From Actinomortierella ambigua (taxonomy: Eukaryota > Mortierellomycota > Mortierellomycetes > Mortierellales > Mortierellaceae), in contig JAAAJB010000399.1 in assembly GCA_016098155.1 (NCBI GenBank), forward strand, positions 1 through 32,896: a DNA stretch of 32,896 nucleotides. Reading direction: 5' to 3'. The position numbers were made by a program, and so were the translations under genes. The notes under the pieces were generated by a model. The model searched no databases, was not told where the DNA came from, and saw only the letters and a list, made by a program, of their open reading frames with translations. Positions 1-7,780 of the stretch are shown piece after piece. Each line of letters opens with the position of its first letter. The first letter of the stretch is position 1.

Positions 1-114
1 GTGTTGTGTTTTGTGCACTGACCTCCACCTTGGTAGAGAGATATCTCCTTATTCAGGGGTGAGAATACTCTTGTTCTCTGCCACTGCCAGTTCCCACCAA
101 CTGTATACATTATT

Positions 115-737
115 TTATGTGAGCGAGAGTGCTTCCTGTATTGCCTGTGTTTTATCGTTGCAGGCAAAGGATTGCGATGGATGCATTTCCAAGGAGAAAG
201 ACACTGCGACAGCAAGGACCATCCGACACGTTTGGTGCCTATCAGACGCAAAGCCGGCGGAGTGGGGAGGGGGATGGTACTGCTGAAGAGAGTCGTCAGA
301 GAGGCCGAAGGCTCCACATGTGGTCAGAGTCCTTGCGAATGTCTGTGACATGAACCATTGGTGGGACCGAAACTGATGGAGAGGCGAGTCCATGACTCCT
401 GTGACAACCTGCACTTCGTGGTCGTCGGTTTGAAAGAGCTCGAATGCCCATGGTGTGGCCGAAATCACCAACGGCTCGTTGAGTTTACGTGAGCTGTATG
501 TATGAGAGATAGAATTCAGTTCTGCGGCTCTGAAATCGAAACCAGGTTCGGGGGAGGGGGGGGGCACAGCTCTTCACCGTCCACATGATGGTGGGGGATG
601 GACGGTTGGGAAGATAGATCGGACTGAAATTTACATCGCCAAACAGACCGAGATAGAGATTTTTTCTTAAGCACAAGGTCGTCATCCTTCGGAGACAGAG
701 AGAGCCAGATCATCTCAAACAAGGCTGCTGCTCCCAT
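115..737 (-). pseudogene. possible broken coding stretch, unidentified
   Basis: Two minus-strand reading frames join end to end here. The upstream one (737 down to about 568) gives a protein-like stretch containing DGEELCPPPPP. The downstream one (about 567 to 115) continues with PEPGFDFRAAELNSIS and runs about 140 residues to a stop. The frame changes inside a C-rich run (poly-G on the plus strand, 550-564), so this could be a sequencing-length error, a decayed gene, or an intron using the TTTCAG just after the run. I recognise no domain. Composition is protein-like but not strongly so, and the reading may be chance. Confidence 0.25.
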
Positions 738-1671
738 ACCTGGGATTCCCTGTCTTTACATGGCAAAACCACTCATATAAGGGAAAGACGGGATGGAGGC
801 GGTGCCAAAGGCAAGATTGCTGTGCGGTACACGAATCGCGAGCGTTTGTTCAAACACCCAGGTTCTGCCACTACTCAGGTTCCAAGGTCAGGCTCCGAGA
901 AGCATGCATATTCTTGCTTCTTGTAGCCGAGATTGTGATCCGATTGGATGTCCTTGATAGATCCACAGGAGTCTATGTCTCAAACTGTCACATTTGCCTC
1001 CAAAGGCGAGAGGAGCACGGCTGCCAAGCCCGGCGATTCTCGACATCGAGGAGCAGATTGAGCGTTGATAGCTTGAAGCGGCCAGAGGGCAGTGAAAGCT
1101 TGGAGGATAGCCAAGGGAAGGAGGGTAGTGAACAACGAGAGACGGCGGTCATGTTGTTTTGTGTCGTGGAATAGAACTTGGTTCCCACGCTCAAGTACTA
1201 TGCGCATTATTTGATGTAGTTGAGTACGCTTTCAACTTTGTTGAGTGGATGAAGGTCGCCTCGTATGCATCTCCGGGGGGTTCCGACGAAGGGAGCACGA
1301 GAATCTCACGCGGGAATATACATTATTTCATCTCGACGGTTAGGCGAAAGCGTTCTTCCTTCTGATCGTGCATGATTTCTGACATAAGCGTAGTATGAGG
1401 TGCACGCTCGTGAGAGAAACATCTTTTATCGATTAGGGGTGGCAGCTCAGTGGCATGACTTTGTACTATTGAGATGTTTCCGCTTGGTCCAGTATTGACT
1501 GGGATGATTTTTTGTGTGCAAAATTTGGGAAAAAGGTTGTCCTCCCGTTCTTCCTTCCAAGCACCTCAATATTGTATATTCGCTTTCTCAAGTATTCTAT
1601 TAGCTCATAAACACTTCGTTACTTCCCCCTCTCGCCTGTCAATAATGCCCTGTAATAATACCCTGTACCTG
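738..1671. other. spacer with no supported gene
   Basis: Only short overlapping reading frames occur. A minus-strand frame around 980-1207 contains a hydrophobic stretch (LSLFTTLLPLAILQAF) resembling a signal peptide, but it stops soon after and has no supporting splice structure. The segment near 1440 resembles a tRNA A box but has no partner B box. Confidence 0.5.
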
Positions 1672-2153
1672 CTATATGGCATTCTGGATGGCCTCGGCGT
1701 CGTCCACGCGCTCGTGGCCCACTAAGCGTTTGATCTCCTTCACAACCACTGCTCTGTTGCACAACGTCTTTGATCCTTTCGCCTCATCCCCGCATTTCTT
1801 CAAAAAGGGTATAGTGCTCCCTCCCCAACATCCAAGACGGTGTGACCTTGCTCCTCCTTGATCCGCCGGATCCGCTGCTTCAAAGGGTTTCTCGGTCTTG
1901 CTGGCGTCGTATCTTGAGGAAGTGTCTGTTGGATAAGCGAGGGTATGAGTTGGATGGGAAGGTGGGACACTTGCACGATTGGTGGATGCTGTCGACGAAG
2001 ATCCGCTGCGTCAATGTGGGCCGACACCTTCAGGATCCCTCCAGGAGCGACCAGGTTGTTGAGGCATCTGTGGTGCAAAGCAGACTTGCCTACAATTGTT
2101 CGCCAACTCGCTGGAAACCGACTTGGTGGGTATCTCCGTTCGGCCCAAAACAT
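1672..2153 (-). pseudogene. probable frameshifted coding sequence, unidentified
   Basis: The minus strand reads about 117 residues from ATG at 2153 and stops after LDVGEGALYPF. One base out of frame, the same strand continues immediately with LKKCGDEAKGSKTLCNRA and GHERVDDAEAIQNAI before a TAG at 1672-1674. The frame change falls in a run of five T on the minus strand; one more T would give an open protein of about 159 residues. The two halves read naturally as one soluble, mixed-charge protein. I do not recognise the family. Either the gene has a 1-nt deletion or the assembly miscounts the homopolymer. No paralogue is visible in this window. Confidence 0.4.
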
Positions 2154-2269
2154 GCACGGACGTCTTCCTGGAAGGCTTTTGAAGGCTAGGCTGAAAAGAA
2201 AAACGTCCTTTTTTTGCAGGGCTAGTATTGTTCAGATCATCCTACCGACAAAGGTATTCCGCTCGCGTC

Positions 2270-3117
2270 CTACAAAATAACGCGTCTCATACAAAACAAA
2301 GCATTCATAGAAAGTGGTTGCTGTTTGGGAGAATCGATTCTACGTTGTCCTCCTCGAGTCGTCGCATGCAAATCCCTCCAAGGTTGAATCTTTTGATGGT
2401 TGTGGTAATGGCTGCTTGATCTCGCAAAGCCTCTCTCTCTCTCTTCCATGGGCTGCCTCGCATAGCTTGGGTCCATATTCTTGACGCCCGGGTTTGACCC
2501 TTCGCTAAAACAGTGCCTCCTTCGACAAAACGGAAAATATTTTTTGCTTCTGGGGAGCTCGTTTGCTAGGAATGCGACCTCACATTCGCCGGGAGATGGG
2601 AAGGGATGATACCATGAACCCCGAAAGCGCAAAGCGCACAGTCGATTGAATAGGTGCCCAAAAATATCTCTGGTGCATCCCGTACAGAGCCCTCCAAGCC
2701 CAACGTCCCGCCAACTTGGATATGAAGTGGTTTGAGCACCCATCCTCTGAGCTTCCCAAAGCCTCGCTATGCCGGCCTTCATGTGTAATGTTGCTGAGGT
2801 TCACTCCTTGTCGCAGGTGTGCTTTCTTGACCATGTCACTTGGTACAGAATAGGCTGGGTAGGGTCAGATCCTGAGTGCACCAGGACAAGTTTGTGGTAG
2901 TCAGGGTCCATAAACTTTGGAACGTAATGAGATATTGACTAACATTGGTTAATGCTATGGAGGCGGAGGAAACTTGTGGACGATTGGACGAGTTGAAATA
3001 ATACCTCTTCCTTTTGTTCTTGGAATGCTTGTGCCCTGGGCGCCTGTCGCCCGTCTTCGCATTGGGACTTGCGGCTTTTGACTGACCACTTTGTTCAACC
3101 ACAGGCTCGGTATGCAT
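2270..3117 (-). pseudogene. overlapping protein-like frames, possible decayed gene
   Basis: Several minus-strand frames look partly coding but do not form one model. From 3117 a frame gives a basic stretch ending in KHSKNKRKR, followed by GTATTA and, about 65 nt on, by ATTAACC and TTAG, as in an intron. The frame that looks most protein-like after that acceptor (MDPDYHKLVLVHSGS...) is out of phase with this splice. Two further open frames (from 2834 and 2782) overlap each other. This may be the remains of a gene, possibly the same one as the broken stretch at 1672-2153, but I cannot name it. Confidence 0.25.
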
Positions 3118-3253
3118 TGATGATGGAGGTGGTGCTAAATGAAGAGTCTGCCCAAGATTACCTACCTTTCCACCCCCCCTCCTTCCCTCCTTCCCTCCAC
3201 ATGCACATATCCCCTGTCATTGTGAAGATACCATCTAATTTATTTACAAGCCC

Positions 3254-3274
3254 AAAAAAAAAAAAAAAAAAAAA
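3254..3274. repeat. poly(A) tract just 3' of the PPR gene
   Basis: About 20 A residues on the plus strand lie immediately downstream of the PPR stop codon (poly-T in the transcript sense). It probably marks the beginning of the 3' untranslated region or terminator zone. Confidence 0.8.
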
Positions 3275-3275
3275 C

Positions 3276-5075
3276 TTATACTTCCATGGACGCTTGCTCG
3301 TCCTTCAAAGTACCAAATTCATGATGCTGCTGCTGCTGTGGCGTCGTCGGCTGTCGATGTCCCAATCCAGCCTTGGCAGCCCGCATGCGACGCACCTGGC
3401 GCCAGTTATCGGCCAGGGCCTTTGTATAGACTGGATCAATCTTCTTCTTCTGCATGCTGCCGAGCGTGCGCTTAAACATGCTGTCACTGGGCTCGAGCCC
3501 GTACTTCTCCTGCATCAGACGCATCCAACGCCAGGCACGGCTCCACCGCTTATGCGAGGCCTCGTTCGCGATCAGGATCTGGAACGTGTAGAAATCGGGG
3601 CCATGCACTCCCCCCTTGTTGGCCACGGTGGACGACAGTGCCGCTGTCGAGGAGAGAATCGAGAGAATTGGCGTCTCGTTTGGCGTATCGGGTCCACGTT
3701 GGATCAGGTCAATCTCCTCCTCGGTCGCAGGCGTCGTTGGGACAGCAGCAACGGAGCCCGATGTTGATGTTGTTGTTGTTGTTGTTGTAGTTGTAGTTGT
3801 TGTGGACATCGCAAGAGTAGCTGCTGCCTCTTCACCATTGAGCGGTTGCTCACCCTGCTGATGATCGGTGGGTCCATTCTTTGTCGCAGCAGCCTTGGCA
3901 GCCTCAAGTCTTGCCAGGTTCTCGCCCACCTTGACCAGCTCACGGAAGAGTTCAATGCTGTAGTCATCACGGCCGGCGACCAAGGCGTTCTTGATCAGCT
4001 CATTATAAGTCCTGGTGGTGGGGACAAACCCAAAGAGGCGGACATGGACGTCCACCATGGCCTGCAGCTGGTCCAGATCCTGGGTATAGGCATAGTAGGA
4101 AAACAGCGTGTGGACGTTCTCCAGCGTTGGCGACAGGGCCGGTGGCTGCGCATCCTTGGCCAACGGTTGATCCTGGAACGATCCACCATGCAGCGACTCT
4201 GCACGGTATCCGAGCGAGATGGCCATCCGATGCATCGTCGGCGGGTTGATGTTGCCCTTGGTGAAGAATGCGGTGCGGTAGCTGGCCTCGACACCCTCCC
4301 AATGGGAGACGGCCGACTGGACCTTGAGGAGAAAGTTCCAGGACCGGTTGTCCGGGTGGATACCGGCCCGTCGCATCTGGGCCATTGTCTCCATGGCCAG
4401 GTTCAGGTCACGACGAGGGCCACAGGACTGCAGGATCAAGTTGTAGGTGAACAGCGTTGGATGGAAGTGTCGCAGGTCGCCGGGCCGGGAGGCAATCTCA
4501 CGGATCTCCTGCCACGTCTTGTCGACCTGAGGATATTGCCGTGTCTTGACGAAAAACTCGAGACGGGTCGTATAGTCGAGCATGTCTGGCCCAGAACTGT
4601 GCCCCTCTGCTCTGGACCGAAGATCGTCCCAGACCTTTTCGAAACGCTGCGTGAGCACAGCAATGTCATCTTGGGTGAAGCGTTTTGGGTTGGCGGGACG
4701 AATCGTTTTCAAGAGCGCTGAAAAGTGGATCGGCTGCAGCGAGTGAAGCAGCTGGGCACGGTCGAGGACCGAATAGATCATCCACGCCGTCTCCTGGTCC
4801 TTGGCTTTGATGGCATTCAGCAGCTCGGCCACATCGTTGTACGAGGGCACTGTCAGCAGCTCGCGGCTGGGAGGACGCAGGTGAGGCAAGGATGCCTGGG
4901 TTGCTGGCCGAAGAGGGCTGGTGGTGGTGGTGCTGCTGCTCTGGTCGTGTTGCTGAGCGGAGGTGTTCGGGTTGAAAAAGCCAGCTGTAGAAGCCAGGCG
5001 ACGCTGAATGGGTATTAAGCGAGTATGACGGATAGCCACAGTGCACAGTCGCCTTGAAGTCTGAGGTAATGCCAT
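3276..5075 (-). CDS. mitochondrial pentatricopeptide (PPR)-type protein
   Basis: An intronless 599-residue protein. Residues 1-30 are rich in Arg, Ser and Thr with no acids (MALPQTSRRLCTVAIRHTRL...), a typical mitochondrial presequence. Helical-hairpin repeats of PPR character are visible near 167-201, 206-240 (FTYNLILQSCG... MRRAGIHPD), 316-350, 351-385 (TYNELIKNALVAGRDDYSIE) and 493-528 (FYTFQILIANEASHKRWSRA). Such proteins bind organellar RNA for stability, processing or translation; the specific RNA target cannot be read from sequence. Residues 387-470 form a low-complexity linker with a run of 12 Thr (425-436), and the C-terminus is basic, then Gln-rich. The start is the first ATG of the long frame and begins the presequence. 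Upstream DNA is shared with the plus-strand gene at 6129. The PPR class is clear; a precise orthologue is not assigned. Confidence 0.88.
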   Translation of the reverse strand: MALPQTSRRLCTVAIRHTRLIPIQRRLASTAGFFNPNTSAQQHDQSSSTTTTSPLRPATQASLPHLRPPSRELLTVPSYNDVAELLNAIKAKDQETAWMIYSVLDRAQLLHSLQPIHFSALLKTIRPANPKRFTQDDIAVLTQRFEKVWDDLRSRAEGHSSGPDMLDYTTRLEFFVKTRQYPQVDKTWQEIREIASRPGDLRHFHPTLFTYNLILQSCGPRRDLNLAMETMAQMRRAGIHPDNRSWNFLLKVQSAVSHWEGVEASYRTAFFTKGNINPPTMHRMAISLGYRAESLHGGSFQDQPLAKDAQPPALSPTLENVHTLFSYYAYTQDLDQLQAMVDVHVRLFGFVPTTRTYNELIKNALVAGRDDYSIELFRELVKVGENLARLEAAKAAATKNGPTDHQQGEQPLNGEEAAATLAMSTTTTTTTTTTTTSTSGSVAAVPTTPATEEEIDLIQRGPDTPNETPILSILSSTAALSSTVANKGGVHGPDFYTFQILIANEASHKRWSRAWRWMRLMQEKYGLEPSDSMFKRTLGSMQKKKIDPVYTKALADNWRQVRRMRAAKAGLGHRQPTTPQQQQHHEFGTLKDEQASMEV

Positions 5076-6128
5076 ATGAGTGAGTGAGTGGGGAGATGGG
5101 GAGGAGCAGTGGATTAAGGATGGAGAGAGGTCTGGGGATGCCTTGACAGTTGAATGTAACCCTTTGAATGCAGCCCAATATTATACTCGAAAAGGGTACA
5201 CAAATCGAACAAGCCACATTGTTTTCAGAATTCCCTATTATGATATTTGGCTCTCTCTCTGTTGTTGATGCCCCCCCCCCCCAGGGTAGGTACCATCCAA
5301 GCTTGTCTAGCTAGGGACAAAGTGCTGTGTCTCGAGTATCTGTGCACTAGCAGGATGGACAACAGCGATCTATGAATGACAGAGCCAAAAGCCCCGTGCT
5401 TTGCAGGAAGGTCAGGCTCTGTCGTGGACCTTGAATCCTGGTCTGGCACAAGCGATTGATTGACTTTTAGGCGGGGTGCCAAGTCAGCGGATCGAGAAGG
5501 TGGGGGGGGGGGATGCCGACATTTGCCCGGGTTTGTCTGTCACTCTCAACATCGTGTGTGTTGAGAGAAAAGAAGCTCCAACACACAATAGGTGGTGATG
5601 TGATGTGATGTGGGGGGCATCGTGCGCTGTTTTAAGCAACAATAATCTTTTTAAACAGGTACCATCAATCAGTTGATTGAGCCTGATGGGATCTCCCTCT
5701 CTCTCTCTCCCCCAACGAACAGAACATTCAGAGAGAGAGAGAGAGAGTTTGTCGCGTGGCCCAGCCAATCAGACGCGGCCGTGGGAGAATTTCACCGTTT
5801 CAAAGAAAAAACACTGCAGCAGCGATGGGAGGAGGGGGAGAGAGAGAAACAGGTCAGTGGCGCTCTTTATAAAACCTGCTGGCCCACGCAGTCCTTTTTT
5901 CTCTTGGAAGAAAGCTACTCGCTCCCCTTTTTTATTTTTCTTTTTCTTCTTCTTCTTCTTCTTCGTCTTCTTTTCGCTCCAACAAGCTCCCAGCAGGAAA
6001 AAAGAAAAAGACACGTCTATATCACAACCCTTCCTTCCTTCTATCCGCCCCAAATAGAACCCTCGCCCCCCCCCCCCTCTTTGACGCGCTTTTCTCCTCC
6101 ATCCAAACAAGCTCAATCATCTCACATC
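5076..6128. promoter_or_regulatory. divergent intergenic region between PPR gene and acidic protein gene
   Basis: About 1 kb separates two divergent starts. It holds a CCAAT and an AT-rich element near 5175-5185, a poly-C run near 5271-5282, a (CT)n block at about 5694-5709 facing a (GA)n block at about 5731-5748, TTC repeats near 5940-5975 and poly-C near 6064-6077. These are typical low-complexity fungal promoter and 5' leader sequences. One long frame runs through the leader into the gene at 6129, but its composition is that of untranslated CT-rich leader. Confidence 0.6.
5866..5875 (+). promoter_or_regulatory. TATA box for the acidic protein gene
   Basis: TTTATAAAAC lies about 255 bases before the ATG at 6129 and is followed by a long CT-rich leader. 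Position and match to the TATA consensus suggest the core promoter. Confidence 0.5.
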
Positions 6129-6776
6129 ATGTCAGCACCAGTCGCATCACCATCCTTCAAGTCCAAGGTTCTTGGCTGGCTGTCCAAGGTCGCTTCCCCT
6201 TCCACCACCCATGCATCATCCATGCTGCTCATCCTCGGATTCCTGGCCGCGTCCTCTTCCGTCAACGCCGAGTCTGTCGTTTCCTCCCATCACGATGATG
6301 CCTCTTCTGGTGCTATTGGTGGTCATCCCATGGATGGTTCGGCATCATCCTCTGATGAGCCCCTGGGTGCCGAGGCCAAGCCCATCGACCGTCAAGAGCT
6401 GTTCTACTACATGGCCATGGGCATGCTTGTCTCGCAGAGTCTGCTGCGCCTCTTGACCTGGTACCAAAACCGACGCGAAGCGCAGGCCGCCGCCGCCAAC
6501 GCCGGTGCGCGGAAGAAAAACGACGACCTGTCGCCTCAGGGCCCCTCCAAGGAGGTCCTGGACTTTGTCACCAAGGAGCTGGGTTCCGATGATGATGATT
6601 CCGACGACGATGACTATGAGGAGAGCGAGGAGGAGAGCAGTGACGAGGAAGAAGAAGAAGAAGAAGAGGAGGAGGAGGAAGAGGACGCAGAGGAGGAGGA
6701 AGAGTCCGAGTCCGAGTCTGAGCTCGAGCGCCGTCGTCGCCTCTTGGCTGTGGGCGATGCAGAGGTCGAGGAGTAG
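6129..6776 (+). CDS. small protein with two hydrophobic segments and acidic C-terminal tail
   Basis: A single-exon 215-residue protein. Residues 31-48 (SMLLILGFLAASSSVNA) form a hydrophobic segment ending in a signal-peptidase-like site; residues 92-111 (FYYMAMGMLVSQSLLRLLTW) form a second, amphipathic or membrane segment. A Ser/Asp-rich loop separates them. After a basic stretch (NRREAQAAAANAGARKK) comes a highly acidic tail (about 152-200, Asp then Glu runs) ending in a short basic patch, ERRRRLL. The likely topology is a small ER or endomembrane protein with an acidic face, but no family is recognised. The ATG at 6129 is chosen because it follows a CT-rich leader and a TATA box and begins the hydrophobic N-terminus. 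Glu and Asp runs are coded by unstable GAA/GAG and GAT repeats, so tail length may vary between strains. Confidence 0.75.
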   Translation: MSAPVASPSFKSKVLGWLSKVASPSTTHASSMLLILGFLAASSSVNAESVVSSHHDDASSGAIGGHPMDGSASSSDEPLGAEAKPIDRQELFYYMAMGMLVSQSLLRLLTWYQNRREAQAAAANAGARKKNDDLSPQGPSKEVLDFVTKELGSDDDDSDDDDYEESEEESSDEEEEEEEEEEEEEDAEEEEESESESELERRRRLLAVGDAEVEE

Positions 6777-6780
6777 ACTT

Positions 6781-6814
<34 letters not shown>

Positions 6815-7780
6815 ATATCACTCTACGACATATGGAACAGATGGGCCATGGGAGAGGAAGGAAAGGGGTTGAAGGGCTCTCCCCCCCTCCCCACCCACCC
6901 ACGCTACCCTTCCCTTCCTAAGCTTTTCTAGTGTTTAGACCATCCATCTCCATCTTGTCACCCTCCTCACCCCTCCTCCTCCTCTTCTTCCTTGACCGAA
7001 TAACCACCCCTTTTTCATCCCGCAACTGTGTTGTGGTTAGAGCCCCGGAAAGAGTGGTTGAGCTCCCAAAACTCAACCGTCCTTTTCTCTTTTTTCTTTT
7101 TTTTGTTTGTTCTTCATCGACCCATCCATAGTTTTTTTCCTACATGTTTTTTGTTTGTTCACCTTTAATCCTCCCATTTGTTCATATTGACCTTTTTTTG
7201 CTGTTTTTTTTTTTTTTTTTTTTTTTGGTGCTCCTTTTTTTTTTTTTTGTGTGTCCTTTTTTCTTTTTTTCAAAGAAAAAAAAAAGAAAACATCCAACCA
7301 AAAAAGTAGCTCAGGCATTTTTTGTGTTTTATTCTGTTTTTTTATATCGTAGTTCGTTTTTTTTTCTGACAAGGGGTGGGGGGGGGAGGGGGAGGCGAAG
7401 GAAAGAAAAAAGAAAAAGAAGAAAAAAAAAAGGTGTATACAAGAAAAATCGTTGCTTCTTGCCTTGACCCGCATTGCAAGCGTCTTTTGTTTTTCTCAAT
7501 CAGGAAGGAGGGGTTGTTGTTGTTGTGTGGGTAAAGCGATGGAGGCAGGTGGAAAAAAAACGGGTATGTGAAGGAGGGAGGAGGAGGGTAGATGACGAGA
7601 GAGAAGAGTAAAACGAGGCCAAAAAAAAAAAAGAAAAAAAAATAAGAGAACAAACAAAAAGGCGTAAAAAAGATGTAGGATATCGTGTCGTTATTGCAAA
7701 GGGCATTTCATGGGATCATTGATTGTGCATATGCCATGTTGTGTGAGTGAGTGAGTGAGTGAGTGTTTTTTGGGGGGAAT
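6777..7780. other. convergent 3' spacer full of homopolymers
   Basis: This lies between the ends of the acidic protein gene (+) and NudE (-). It contains an (AAC)n repeat at 6781-6814, CT-rich DNA, a 23-T run at 7204-7226, further T and A runs to about 7290, a poly-G patch near 7376-7390, and (GAGT)n at about 7740-7765. Reading frames here are Lys-, Phe- or Pro-rich artefacts of these repeats. Confidence 0.7.

Noticed and set aside
1436..1510. tRNA-like A box (TGGCAGCTCAGTGG)
   Set aside because: No matching B box (GGTTCGANTCC) follows at tRNA distance and no cloverleaf can be drawn.
2485..2505. GGGTTTGACCC resembling a tRNA B box
   Set aside because: No A box at the right distance on either strand; the palindrome is probably chance.
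3846..4721. 291-codon plus-strand frame inside the PPR gene
   Set aside because: It lies antisense to the well-formed PPR frame, has no recognisable domain and ends arbitrarily; composition mirrors the coding strand.
5673..6128. In-frame N-terminal extension of the acidic protein (152 more codons)
   Set aside because: It reads through a TATA box, CT-rich leader and homopolymers, giving Phe/Leu/Ser runs. The ATG at 6129 in a good context begins a sensible protein.
7073..7653. Phe- and Lys-rich open frames in the spacer after the acidic protein gene
   Set aside because: They are translations of poly-T and poly-A runs between two convergent gene ends.
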